64,000 bases of DNA from Brevipalpus yothersi. Lineage: Eukaryota; Arthropoda; Arachnida; Trombidiformes; Tenuipalpidae. Under the pieces are notes generated by a model, which saw nothing but the letters and a program-made list of their open reading frames with translations, was not told where the DNA came from and searched no databases. The stretch lies in contig QZCP01000556.1 in the NCBI GenBank assembly GCA_003956705.1, positions 326,966 through 390,965 on the forward strand, read 5' to 3'. Each line of letters opens with the position of its first letter. The first letter of the stretch is position 1. The position numbers were made by a program, and so were the translations under genes. Positions 22,946 to 35,621 of the stretch are shown here, one piece after another.

Positions 22946-24835
22946 ATGACAAAACTTTCATTATACCTACGTGATTTGACTAAATCTCAAATTATCAATG
23001 ATCCAGATGATTTGAAGTGTGGACGAAAATTTTTAATTCTCATCAATCCGTTCAGTGGATCCGGTAAAGCGCCGAAAATATTTAAAAATCAAATATGTCC
23101 AATGTTAGATAAAAGTGGATGTGATTATGATGTTATAACAACATGTCGTCGTAATGGTGCCTTCGATTATGTTCTCGATTGTCCCAATCTGTATGATTGG
23201 GATGGTATTGTCGTGGTTTCGGGTGATGGATTGTTGTTTGAGGTGTTCAATGCTCTTATGAGTAGAGATGATTGGGAAAAAGCGATTAAAATACCTGTCG
23301 GTATTATACCTGGTGGCTCAGGAAATGGCCTCGCTGCGACCATTGAATGGTCTTCTGGGTAAGTTGAAAATATATTCATACATACATGTATTGTGTCACT
23401 CAATGTTGATGTTGTTTAATAACTAATCATGTCAACATGAATGATCACAATAATAATAATACTGATATTGGTGGACCTTGATCGAATCCAAGAGTGAATT
23501 GAATTGAGTTTCTTTTTCTTCCTGTTCTTTTCTCGCCTGTATGTCACCTGTTGTGGTTGATGTTATTGGTGGATCGATTGATAGTAATGATAATGATGAT
23601 TTTCTTCTCTTTTCTCTCTTTCTCTTCTCTACTTTCATCATACATGTATAAATCGAATTGAAGGATGAAAAATCTCCAAAATGTGGTCCTATCATGTACA
23701 CTAAATTTGATCATAGGCGATCCACAGCCAATTGATTTGGTCAAGATTACTCTTCCAGACAAGATTGTCTATTCATTTCTATCCATCGGATGGGGATTGA
23801 TAGCGGATATTGACATCGAATCGGAAGGTTTAAGGTTTCTAGGCCAATCACGGTTCACTATATGGTCAATTTATCGAAGCTTAGGTAAGGCTTTTGCAAA
23901 CATTCCTCTAATGTGCTCATATCAACATTTTTTTTTCTGTTGGAGACTGAAATTAGAACATCTTTTATATCCACTTTTTTCATCTCTCCTTCTCTTTTTT
24001 TCCTACTCTCCAAATCATATATAATTTTCATCATTTTTTCTCTCTCTCTCTTTGTCCTTCTCGTTCTGTTCATCAACATTTTTATTTCACCTCTTCCTCT
24101 TCTTCTTCTTCATCATCATGATCTTCCTCAGTTCCTAAAACTTACCGTGGAGTATTGAGTTATCTTCCTGTTGAATATCCTGATTCATCTGACACTCAAA
24201 AGGAACACGATTCAGGTTATGAGATTACTTGTGATTTGGTTGTGCAATCTTATTCGAATGCTCAAGTAAACAGAGGTGACGAACCAAATGATCTATCACC
24301 TCTCGCTGGTACACCAGATACATGTACAAATCAGAGTTCATCATCAAGAGCAAGTGATTCAAGTTTGAAAGGATCATCGAGTGATTATCAATCATTGGAC
24401 GATACCGTGAACGATGTGTGTAACAATAGATATCTCCAGTCAGAAACTGATATACCAAGAATGGATCAAAAAGTTCCATCATCATGGGTCCGTATTGAAG
24501 ATGATTTTATCATGATACACTCGGCTAGTCAGACTCACTTATCAACTACTGTTCATTTTGTACCGGAATCAAAGTTAGCCGATGGCATCATTTGGCTAGT
24601 TTATTTAACGAGTAAAGTTTCCAAAAAGAATCTATTACAATTCCTCGCCTCACTAGAACATGGTGGACACATTGATCTTCCATTTGTTAATATTGTGCCT
24701 GTGCGTGCATTCCGATTAGAACCTCTTGATGGGAGTGGTACTTTATCGATTGATGGTGAGGCGATGAAAGTTACGCCGTTTCAAGCGGAAATATTGCCTT
24801 CAATGGGTAGAATTTTTACCAAGACGACTTATTGA
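22946..24835 (+). CDS. SPHK: sphingosine kinase
   Basis: Exons 22946..23358, 23664..23884 and 24132..24835 encode 445 residues. The enzyme phosphorylates sphingosine to sphingosine-1-phosphate, a lipid signal. Seen: diacylglycerol-kinase-type catalytic start LILINPFSGSGKAPKIF (about residue 30), the ATP-binding VVVSGDGLLFEVFNALMSR with SGDG at 92-95, the GGSGNGLAA loop, CTLNLIIG, and IGWGLIADIDIESEGLRFLG, the conserved sphingosine-kinase block whose acidic residues contact substrate. YRGVLSYLPVEYP follows. A Ser/Asp-rich variable insert (about 240-290) lies before WVRIEDDFIMIH and the C-terminal block GGHIDLPFVNIVPVRAFRLEP. An upstream in-frame GTG at 22895 is not used as start. Length is between small SPHK1 and large SPHK2. 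Confidence 0.95.
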
Positions 24836-27033
24836 ATTATGCATTAACTTATTCGCTTTACCCGCCTTACTTTTCCTCATCAATTCCAGCCACTTTCTTG
24901 GCCCATGAGTGGCAATATTAATCATGAGTCAAATTTGAGTCATGCTGATGGGCCCAGTATTCTTTTACAAATGTTATAGCCTAGATTATTCTATCAAGTT
25001 ATTTTTGCTGTGAATGATGATAAGATTCACCCTTTTTCTCTACTCGAACACACACACACTCTCTCTCGTCTCATCGAAAATCGATGAATAAAGTAATTTT
25101 ATTGTATTCAAATCATCACTACCCTTCTTTTTCTCTTTTCAAACTTTTCACTCTCTAATGAATCGTTGCTAAAATTGCAATGCTCATAGGTAACAATATC
25201 CAATTTTCTGGTCCTTTCTACAATTGTAATTGGAATCTTGATGATGTATTGCGACAAATTCATGTAACTTTCATCAACTCAGCCTACCGGGCAGAATTTT
25301 GCTATGCTAGGGGATACGCCTCAAGACAAACCTAAGAAACAATTAGACTAATCTACTTTGATCTGATTTAGAGAGTTTGATGGATTGAGAATTCGAAAAT
25401 ATTTGCTTCTCGAAACTTTTCACCAAGTTGCTTGGAAACTATTGTCTTTCCATCCAGATGAATAGATAATTCTTTCGTTCCTGTCAATATCAGTGAATCG
25501 GTTGCTATTCAGCTTGAGTGACAGAGAGAGTTCCTCATCGTTCCAATGATTACCTTCGCCAAATTAAACTAATGTTTATAGCATCAATCAAATGATACCT
25601 TCACTCTTGTGTACTCAGTCAGAGGGAAAAATGGTATGAAATACATAGAGAGGAAAATCATAGCTAAATTGCATCTGCAATTACTTTTGAAAGAAAATTC
25701 ATTTCTCTAACGTAGGGAAAGAGCGAAACATCAATTTTTTGCATGAAATTTAAATAAAAATCAGTGAAATAATCCATTACCGTTGCCCATTATTTTCGTA
25801 GTCTGAAACTAAATTGCTAGTAATTATTGTTCAAGGTTGTTGCACAGCTTTACATAATGAGCTATTTTTTCGTCTATTTTTTTGAGCAATTTTTGCAGAG
25901 AAAATTTGTTCCAATAATTCAGTTAGAAATTATAATGTCCATGGTAATCGTTCGATTTGTTAGGTGTACAGATGATACTTGGATGTAGGTGTATACAACA
26001 TCATGTATAAATCATGTATTCAAAGTCTTCAGCGTTCTCCAAGGCTGCAAGTCGAATGTAATTTCCGAGAGTTACATTTTGGAATGAGAGAAAATGATAA
26101 TTATAACTACTGATATGCAAATTCTTGGAAGATTATTTGACTATTCGCTTGTATGATGATTCAATTTTCTTGAATTCCTCAGCTCTTCTCAGGCTTCTCA
26201 CATCACTAATTGATAAACTGGTAAAGTGCACTCACCCAATCAGGCGAGAATAAACAATCGAATATAGTTTTATCAGGAGTGATTAAAAGTGTCAATTCAT
26301 CATTTTCCAATGTAGGTATATAAATGGTGATCATCATAATCAGAGGAGACAGAGTATGAGAGAGGAAAAAATCTCGCTATGAAATAAGAGTATTAACTCA
26401 TCAACTGAAAGAAACTATTTCATAATCTTCAATTGCTCAAAAGATGTGGAATAAATTGCATTGAAGCCTTAGCAAGTACTGCTTGCATACTCGATTTTCC
26501 TTGATCATATACACCGATAAATGATGATTTATCTGGAATATTGCATTTTCGGAGAGGCTTCCGGTAACACATGAGATGATTTTCAATCATTTAAGATGAT
26601 ACACTGATATACATCGTGATCATCATGATACATGAGATCTATTTATACATGCATGCTCATGAATGAACAGTCTTTCATCGGATACAATACATGTTCTTAT
26701 TCAGACTTGGATTAGAGAGAAAAAAAAATCATGAAAAATATGGACCAATTCATCAGATTTATTATCTGATTTTAATACAAGCGCACTCGCAACACTTAAC
26801 CATGATATCAAGGAACTTCGTTCATGATCATCATTTCAGCTCAACACTAATCACGAGACGAGCAAATGGCGACCTCGATTGACGGTTGAGAACGAGTTTA
26901 TCACCATCAACAAAACATCATGGTGATGTGCTTTTGGTATTTAAGTTATTTTATTTGATCAGTTTCTTTGTTCATGTTCATGTTATCTAATTATCTTGCC
27001 TCCATCTAATCATTCACATTTTCAGTCAAAGAG
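24836..27033. other. intergenic region SPHK / BCAT
   Basis: 2.2 kb of AT-rich sequence containing the SPHK 3' UTR and the BCAT 5' region. I saw no extra BCAT exon, RNA gene or element. TTTTCAG at 27019-27025 could be the acceptor of an upstream noncoding BCAT exon. Confidence 0.55.
25087..25092 (+). promoter_or_regulatory. poly(A) signal for SPHK
   Basis: AATAAA 252 nt after the SPHK stop on the same strand. Confidence 0.5.
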
Positions 27034-28340
27034 ATGGGCTCAGAGGAAAGATTTCAAAATTCATTCAAGGTGAGAGAAAATTTTCTCTATTATCTGAAAT
27101 TTCCTCTCCTGAATAATGAATAACACATAGCGAAAGTGTTTGGCGAAATCACCTTATGAAGCCTTATTATCTTTTTCTCTCTAATTAACTTCCTCTAATT
27201 ACTGATCAATTTTTATTCTAAATAGTTTGAAAACTTGAAGATCACACATTGCCAGGAATCTCAGCGTAAAAGTAAGCCATCTGATGATGATTTGATAATC
27301 AGTAAACATTATACTGATCATATGCTACTGATAAAATGGTATCAATCGAGTGGTTGGTCAGATCCTGAAATAATTCCATTTCAGAATCTATCGCTTCATC
27401 CAGCAGCTAAAGTTCTTCAATACGCAAATTCGGTGAGCTTAACAGTTGAACTCAAAAGATGAGGATTTGTCTTAAAATGACGCTCTCAGGATGGCCTTCA
27501 GAAATTGGAGGAATAGAAATCTATTCCCAAGTGGAGATGTTTTTTTCCATAGAATTTCTCAATTGTAGAGAAGAGCTCAACATTTAGTCTCAAATTTTGA
27601 CCAATTGGATCACGTTTGGTTCCTACTTAGTTCTTCTTCCTTTCTTCTATCAACATTCTGGAGACTTTGAGAAGATTTCAAGCTCTTTTGGATATCAAAT
27701 GAGATTATTTCTCTCATTATCCTATTAACACTCATACCTGTGAGAGACTAACTGATCTTCAGCAGCAAATAGTCGCTCGATAATTCGAGAAAATCCCTTG
27801 GATGAGTTCATAAGCACAGTAAAAAATCTAATGAATTGAATATCACGTGATAGGGAGATAGAAAACGAAAGTTATGTCCCTAAGATCTTAACAGATATCA
27901 GCTGATTTGAATTAATTCGTCTAGATAGGCTTTTCCTTCGAGTTTATAGCTTTATCAGCTTGACAATTTTATCAGTTTTTTGGTTTACTCTATAATTCAA
28001 GCATTGATCGTAAAAACTTTACCCCTAGAATTTTAGAAGGAGAATTCTCGTCACCAGTGATAGGAATTGGTCAATTCATTACTGATAATTAGAATCTAGT
28101 AGAGTAGAGAGTAGTGGGTTTTTCTTCTCATGGATTTCTAATGAGATTTTTGAAAGCACTCAAACTATGATACTAGAGTGAACTTTTGGGTGAGAAGTAA
28201 GCAGGAGGAATCATCATGAGAAGAGTACTTGAAATCATGATATTATGACTTCTTCACCTTACTTGAGCTAAATTTTGATGAGAGAATTCGAAATAATAGC
28301 TCATCTTGATGAATCTCGAAAATTTTTTCTCCATTCAAAG

Positions 28341-28399
<59 letters not shown>

Positions 28400-29366
28400 A
28401 ATTTTCTTGATAGTGTTTTGAAGGGTCAAAAGCAATTCGTGGTTATGATGGTAAAGTTCGACTCTTTCGATTCGATCGTAACATGAAACGAATGTTGACC
28501 GCATGTGAACGATCTGCACTACCATCTTTTGACCCAAATGAATTGCACAAATGCATAAAAAAGCTGATTGAAATCGATATTGAGTGGGTTCCACGTAAAG
28601 AAATGAGCTATCTCTACATCAGACCAACAGCACTGGGAATCGATGCCAATATATCTCCAATACCTTCCACTGAAGCGCTTATAAGTGTCACATGTACACC
28701 GAGTGGTCCATATCTTGGAACCAAGCCTTTATCTCTTTATGCTGATCCTGTTAATGTTCGAGCCTGGCCTGGTGGAGTAGGTAATTACAAAGTAAGCACT
28801 AATTATGGACCCACTCTTTTGATTGAGAGAAAAGCTAAACAATTGGGCCACAACACTATCCTGTGGCTATACGGAGAAGAACAGTACATTACCGAAGCAG
28901 GAGTCACCAATGTTTTCGTTTATTTGATGAATAAGGAAGGTCAAAAAGAACTCATAACACCTCCATTGACTGATGGCTTGATTTTGCCTGGCATTACACG
29001 AGAATCTGTAATCGAAATAGCCCGAGAAATGGTAAGTACTCACCCTGAGTCATGATATTAGATTTTTACATGTATCTCATTCAAATTACGTTGTTCTAGA
29101 ATCAATTTAAAGTGAACGAGAGAAATATTGGAATGCAAGAACTCATTGAAGCTTTGGAACAGAATCGTTTGATGGAAATGTTTGCCACAGGGAATGCAAG
29201 CCTTGTTTGTGCAATTGGAAATATTCACTACAAAGAAAAAGAATATCTCATTCCAACTGTTCAAAGTGCTGATCAAGTGTATATTAAACTTTTAAACTCT
29301 TTGGTCGATATACAGTATGGCCGATCGAGCTATCATTCCGATTGGGTAGAAGAAGTTATACCTTGA
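27034..29366 (+). CDS. BCAT: branched-chain amino-acid aminotransferase
   Basis: Exons 27034..27069, 27226..27432, 28414..29031 and 29100..29366 give 375 residues. The enzyme is a PLP fold-type IV aminotransferase that interconverts Leu/Ile/Val with their 2-oxo acids. Seen: HYTDHMLLIKWYQSSGW, PFQNLSLHPAAKVLQYA, CFEGSKAIRGYDGKVRLFR, YLYIRPTALGID, the PLP-binding lysine 207 in GVGNYKVSTNYGP, WLYGEEQYITEAGVTNVF, and LTDGLILPGITRESV. The C-terminal block has LMEMFATGNASLVCAIG and ends VEEVIP. The first coding exon is only 12 codons (MGSEERFQNSFK) without a mitochondrial presequence, suggesting the cytosolic form, unless an unseen upstream exon adds one. The long third intron ends with a CT microsatellite next to the branch/acceptor region. 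Confidence 0.94.
28347..28395. repeat. (CT)n microsatellite at BCAT intron 3' end
   Basis: CT tract ending 18 nt before the BCAT exon 3 acceptor, so it replaces much of the normal polypyrimidine tract. Confidence 0.95.
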
Positions 29367-29492
29367 AAGGCTAATAAAAATTCTCTAAGATGCCTACTTT
29401 GACCAATTAATGAAAATTAATGAAAATTTTCTGTTGAATAAGTTGACCACTGAACAACAATCGAGAATTAGCTGAGGTTCTGATTATTTTGA

Positions 29493-29498
29493 AATAAA
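29493..29498 (+). promoter_or_regulatory. poly(A) signal for BCAT
   Basis: AATAAA 127 nt after the BCAT stop. An earlier hexamer at 29373-29378 lies only 7 nt after the stop and is a less likely site. Confidence 0.45.
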
Positions 29499-29631
29499 AA
29501 CTTTTTTCTACTATATTATGATTGAAAATTTTCACAGGCCACCAGAATTAGGATCATCGAAAAAATGTTGGTCAAGTGGCTAACTGATGAGCTTAATAGA
29601 AATCTAATGTAAATTTGAAACAGCATCTCAT

Positions 29632-29751
29632 GTCTACGACCATACCACGTTGAGAACTCCAGATCCCGTCCGATCTCTGAAGATAAGCAACGTTGGGCCG
29701 GGTTAGTACTTGGGAGGGAGACCACTTGGGAACCCCCGGTGTTGTAGACAC
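29632..29751 (+). rRNA. 5S rRNA: 5S ribosomal RNA
   Basis: The 120-nt segment matches animal 5S rRNA throughout: start GTCTACGACCATACCACG, middle GATCCCGTCCGATCTCTGAAG, the internal-promoter box A/IE region with GATAAGCAACGTTGGGCC, and the box C part GGTTAGTACTTGGGAGGGAG followed by ACCACTTGGGAA. The ends pair as helix I (GTCTAC with GTAGAC at 29744-29749, plus a G-U pair). A run of five T (29752-29756), the pol III terminator, follows directly. All signals for a functional TFIIIA-driven gene are present. It is a lone copy in this window, 265 nt after the BCAT stop on the same strand, not part of a tandem array. Confidence 0.96.
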
Positions 29752-29756
29752 TTTTT
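29752..29756 (+). terminator. RNA polymerase III terminator of 5S rRNA
   Basis: Five consecutive T immediately after the mature 3' end of the 5S gene, the standard pol III stop. Confidence 0.85.
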
Positions 29757-32700
29757 GGGGCTTTTTGGCCCGAATTTTTGCAATTTTTAGCCCTTACATT
29801 GAGGAAAAGGTCCAATGAACCTTGTGCCATCTCTTTTTTGCTTCCAAATTTGCTCAGATTTCTCTCGATCACGATTTTTGGACTCCACTTACTCTTTGTT
29901 CTATCAATGATGAGCTCCGAAAGTAACATAAGTTGGCTGTGATGGGAAAAAGTTCCATCTAATTAATGATGAAAGTTTAATACATTGCTCCACCTGACGA
30001 TGATGCTTTTAAAAGACTGAGAGATGCGGCTATAGTTTTCAGTTTTCAGTTTTTTTAGTGAAAAATCCATAAAACGATCCGAGAAATCATTTGTGCATAA
30101 TTAGGGTAGATTTTTTCAGGTTGAAATTGTAACATAGCCACTTGAGTCACCCTAGGGGCAAAATGCAAATGCGAATTGAAAATTTGTTCAGAGCTCATGA
30201 AAAATGAAAAGAAAGATGAAGAAAATATGAAACAAGCCGAAAATGACATGAATTAAAGATAATCAATTAATACAACAATGATTTTAGTTCAAACTCGGCT
30301 CGTGATTGTCTAAAAATGATCTTTAGCTCATCGTTATGTTAGATTACCGAGACTCACCGATACTTCAATACTCTTTATGAAAATCATGATATTTTCATCT
30401 AAAACCTTCAGAGTCCTGTGGAAGAATATTCCATCAAATGAAACTGCTTGTAAATAAATTTTTTAGATAATCAAATTTGATTCAATCTCGTTAACAAACT
30501 TATAAATTTCGAAGAAAGCTCAGAAGCATGCCTTGTGTTGGTGGATCGTTAAGGTTAATACCATCAAAGAGTTGCTCAATTCGATCAAATTCGATCGTAG
30601 AAAACTCTTGGACATGAATGTTCTACTTGGTTACTTCGTTTCTCGAATTATAATTGGATGCAATTGTTTTTTCTTATCATATGTTATGAAAATAGTCAGA
30701 GTTAGGGTAGTCGAAAAGTTCTTAGACTATCTCAGCACAAGAATTCGAATAAGAGCTCATTTCGGAGAGGAGTGTTATCCTGAATAATTAGATTTGTATC
30801 TATTGTTCAGCCTTTGCCTGATAGGGTGATGAAGATTTGAGTTATTCCTTTTTACAATGAAATATTCGTTTCTATTCACTATGTACAATATTTTCCGGAA
30901 TGTTCCAATGGAACAGGCTTTTTAAACGTTAGAAAAACCATGAACTTATGTCAAACAATTCAAAACATCCAATTTTGATCCAAATATGTAGTCTGTAGGA
31001 GAATTCTCCCTTTTTTAAAATCGAAAAACAAGGAACAAAGTCATCAACATCATGTATTTTGTGCGTTAGATCCAAGAAAACAGACTGCTGTACTCAGTAC
31101 ACTATAGCTTGTTATAACTTTTCGAGATGGAATTTGACAGATTTTTATAAAGCATGGTTAGGAATAATACGCAAAGGAATAAAGCTGAGGGGATGAGAAT
31201 TCTAGTCATAGTAAGATTGAGAACTAATTTTATGGGATAGCAACTTTGATGATGATCTGCATGTAAAAAATGAAGTCAAATGAAGTCAAATGATGCGGAA
31301 AGCCATCAGATGGATGGAGAATAAAATTTGCACACCAATAGCATCAATAACTTGTCACGAATACATTTCATTTCTGTCTGCTCAAAGAAAAATTTCTCAT
31401 CATATTGATCCATCAATTGTGTTGCTCAAAAATCTTGTTAAAGGATTTTCCATCTTCTATCCAAAGAAGGTAAGGGAAGCTCAAAAAGAGTCTCGAAATC
31501 CTAACTCGACGCCCAATAGAGTTCATCTGATTTCTCATGAGCCAAAGAATGGAAAGAGAATATTCTTCTCTTTGGCAGTATCTTACTTCCACAGTTTCAG
31601 CCATTCATTTGAATTTTGAGGTAATCCTTCACCTTGAACAAGCATGATTTGCGATTCCTCAGCTCAAAAATAGGAAATTTCAAGAAACAAGGCAGTATTA
31701 GTTTCCAGACAGCCAGAATCAATTGGAAAAGCTGTTGGCCATTTCTTGGGGTTAAAATTTTCTTCCTTGAGCTAGATTAATCAATTGAGCAGAAAATTTC
31801 AAGGAACTTATCAATTTTTAGCCTCTCAGAAACAATTCTGAGAACTCGTTTGTTTCAAGAAGCTAAGAATCATAAGTTCCTTTGGATCAGAGAAATTCTC
31901 ATGGCATGTGTGTTCTCTGGATTTCAAGGCTTGTTGATAGCACAATTTGATGCAGATTTTTTCGCAGTATTTTCCGTCTTCTCTTGATTATAATGATTCG
32001 GCTTATGAAAACCTATAGTGAAGCGATGAAAAGAATTTGATGACACTCTTAACAGCCTGCTTGAAACAATCGGTAGCTGAAAAATTTGTCCATTCTTGCT
32101 AGACGATAGCTTCCATCATCATGAATATGTCAATTGGACAAACCATAGACTATGACAGACCTATGATTGTGAAATTAACTAATGCCATTGGTACCATGGA
32201 TCCACCATGAATTAGATGCTTACCAGACAATGATCTACAAAATAATGACTATAATGTAGAGTCATTGACTTGACAATCTTAAGCTCTATTGTTTAGATCA
32301 CATGAATCCTTTGAGGGCTGTATTACTCTATGGGAATCTCGCTTGATGATCAGATATTTCACTCAATTACTCGGCTTTCACCGTTATCACATGGATAGAT
32401 GATTCTATTCTGTTCTCATCATGAACGTAAACTCTTAAGAAATTATTACATTGACTGATTATTCTTGAGAGTATATTCTTAGAGAGCCGCGGAAGATGGT
32501 AACTAATTGATTGAAATCTCTATGGATAGAGTCGAAAATTTTACATAGTTTCCATAAGATACACTGATTCGAACAATGATCATCATAATCTGTTTTGAAG
32601 AATGTTGGTGATCTGGATCATTGAGAAAAATTGTGTCCAAAATCGCAACTCCTTTCGACTGGTTTTTATTAGTGGAAAAGATCAGAATAATTGAATAAAT

Positions 32701-33171
32701 TCATCCACACTTTCAATGTATCGTCTATTAAGCGTGGTAAGGCGCTTTGAGGACCATCTTCTTCTTTAATGCTTCCGGTTTTGAGTATCTTCTCGATCAA
32801 CAGTAAATACAAGAAGAATAAGGTGTTGAATGGAATCAGAACATTTTCAAAGGATTACATGAGTATATCTTCCTGATATTCACTATTCGCTTTGACCTCG
32901 TAACCATTAACTGTCGACATCAGTTCGTGATTAGAAACCCGTTCTTTAATGGCAAAGTGATACTCTCTTTCTATTCATTTGCGGTTTACTTTCGGGGTTC
33001 CTCAATACACTTGGAATACTCATGGGGAGGGGGGAGAGGTGGCAAAAATTTTGGCAATTGTGATCAGCCTACAGCATGAGAATCCAGGAGAGGAATTCTC
33101 TCTTCACACACACAACCGTTCTTCATGAGCTGAGAACTCGGAATGAGATGAGTTCGGAATTTGAGCAGATA

Positions 33172-33340
33172 GGAGAGAGAGAGAGAAAGATGAGAGAAAG
33201 GAAAAGAGAGAGAGAGAAAGAGAGAAGCAGCCATTTTAAGGCTCTCTAAAAGAGAGAGACAAATAGAAAGAGAGAGGAGAGAGAAGGAAGAGAGAAAGAG
33301 AGAGAGAGAGAGTAAGAGAGTGAGAGAGAGAGAGAGGTGA
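33172..33340. repeat. imperfect GA-rich simple-sequence tract
   Basis: Purine-rich GAGAGA/GAAAGA sequence on the + strand with scattered interruptions. Confidence 0.85.
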
Positions 33341-33542
33341 ATGGAAAAAAGAGGGAAGGAATTCTTGAATGATATTTACTACAGCTAGCTACAGCTTCTG
33401 ATCCCTTGATCAAATCTGTAGAGGAGAGAGAGAATGAATTTATGTTGAAATATACTTAACCTCGTGATCATTAAAGGGCCAGTTTGTGTAACAATATTGA
33501 AATGGGGTGTGATGGGAGATATGTGTGTTTAATACTATTGTA

Positions 33543-33563
33543 ATTATTATTATTATTATTATT
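33543..33563. repeat. (ATT)n microsatellite
   Basis: Trinucleotide ATT repeated in perfect register. Confidence 0.9.
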
Positions 33564-34123
33564 GTCTATTTAGTGAGATAATATTTTTAATTCCCTCTTC
33601 TATCAGTCCACACCACAACATTCAATCCTTCAAGTACATATACACACACACACATACATTCATTTTTGCAAATTATTAATTCAAGTGACCCAGTAATCGC
33701 TACTCGCACACACTACACACACAGTCTCTCTCTCTATCTCTGTTAATTAGGTGAGTATGACCGTTATTTTTTTTGTTTTATTAATTTCTTGATATTTTGA
33801 CCTGATCATGTTGGCCAACATGGCTCTAAGAGAGAGAAGTGATGAGTACAGTATGAACTGTACTTTTTCATGTTCTGATACACCATGTTCAATGGTCCAG
33901 GCTTTGCTCAGTATTCCGGATGGGCTAAGGTGGGAGTGAGTGGGATGGATTTATATATATATATCTGAAACCGGAACGAAACTCCCTTCAATCTTCTTTT
34001 TCATCTTCTCTTTTTCCCCTTTTTTCAAGTGAGAGATGTTTTCATCTCTTCCTCAGCTTGTTCTTAATTCAATTTACTTTCCCGTTAATGAATTATCCTG
34101 GACACATCCTCCTTACATTACAT

Positions 34124-34127
<4 letters not shown>

Positions 34128-34159
<32 letters not shown>

Positions 34160-34409
34160 NNNNNNNNNNNNNNNNNNNNNNNNNNNNNNNNNNNNNNNNN
34201 NNNNNNNNNNNNNNNNNNNNNNNNNNNNNNNNNNNNNNNNNNNNNNNNNNNNNNNNNNNNNNNNNNNNNNNNNNNNNNNNNNNNNNNNNNNNNNNNNNNN
34301 NNNNNNNNNNNNNNNNNNNNNNNNNNNNNNNNNNNNNNNNNNNNNNNNNNNNNNNNNNNNNNNNNNNNNNNNNNNNNNNNNNNNNNNNNNNNNNNNNNNN
34401 NNNNNNNNN

Positions 34410-34478
<69 letters not shown>
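34128..34478. repeat. (CT)n microsatellite containing a 250-N assembly gap
   Basis: CT repeat at 34128-34159, then N from 34160 to 34409, then CT again at 34410-34478. The round 250-base length suggests a scaffold placeholder, so the true size is unknown. Reading frames across it are meaningless. Confidence 0.97.
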
Positions 34479-34483
<5 letters not shown>

Positions 34484-35621
34484 TCTCTTGATATTCATCT
34501 TTCTCTCTCTTTATTTCATACACACTCTTGTTTCCCCTGGTTTTATGTATGTATATGTGTGAGTGTGTGATCATGGCTAGATGTTTACCACTATTTTTTC
34601 TCTCTCACCATGATCATCCTTGATGTACTCTTCTCTCTCTTTCTCTCTCTCTTCCACAACCAATAGGTAGTAGTAGTACTTGATTGTGGATGCATGTTTC
34701 ATTATTATCATCAACCAAAAACTACTCTCTCTCTCTATCTCTTTCTTTTTCTCTCTCTCTCTTTTTCTACATCAACGTCCTCACTATTCTCACGTATTCG
34801 GTAGTGACCCAGTGGGCTTAGAACCCAGTGACGTTTACAGTATACAGTATACACAACCTCTAATCTCATGTACATGTATATATATACATATATATACATG
34901 AACATCCCGATAATGATTTGATTATGTGTATTTAAATTTATATATCAATTTTATTATTATACAGTGTGTATGTTTGTGATGAAATGTTTAGTTTTACCAT
35001 TGATGAATGGTATACAAGAGAAAAATTGATTCTCTCTACACACACATTTACATCAATGAATGATCTTTTACCACTTTTTGTAAAGTGATTGTGATTTTTA
35101 TTTACACACAATATCAGGATTAATTGGCTTCTCTGAGCTGACCTTTTCGCTTTCTATCTTCCATCTTTCATCATCCATAATCATGTGTCACCACTCTTTC
35201 TGAAGGTATCCAATCTGTGTGTTTTGATTACACTCTTGATCTACAATTGATTTCACTTTGATATGCAAACATTTGTGCATAGTGGTGATAGATAAAATGG
35301 TTCATTAAACATCCTCATCTATGGATCAAATTAGCTTTACCCATTAGTTTGAAGGATCTTTGGGATATGTTTATTTCTCCTTCTTTCTTTTGATAACTAG
35401 TAAACTTTGGATGATTATTTACTCTCTTTTCTCATGTCTGTCATGGATTGAAGTGTTCGCCTCTCCTCTCTTTTTCTCTTACTCTGTTTTCGGTCTCTCA
35501 ATGAATCATTTGTGATTAAGATTACAAATTTTATCTCTACTAATCCTCTCTCTTTCTGGCTCTCCATCATTTATTATCAATTTCTCATTAGATCACTTCT
35601 CCTTGAATTGGAGCTTCCAAC

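Larger units (their letters stand above)
29757..35621. other. long noncoding region upstream of BAH gene
   Basis: 5.9 kb without a convincing coding exon. The first 3.3 kb are plain AT-rich DNA. From about 33.1 kb GA-, CA- and CT-rich simple sequence dominates, with (ATT)n at 33543-33563 and TATATA patches. It probably holds 5' noncoding exons and the promoter of the BAH gene. A 250-N gap lies at 34160-34409, so an exon could be hidden there. Confidence 0.55.

Noticed and set aside
34036..34574. Long open frames across the CT/N region on both strands
   Set aside because: They consist of Leu-Ser or Arg-Glu repeats and translated N; they are artefacts of the microsatellite and gap.
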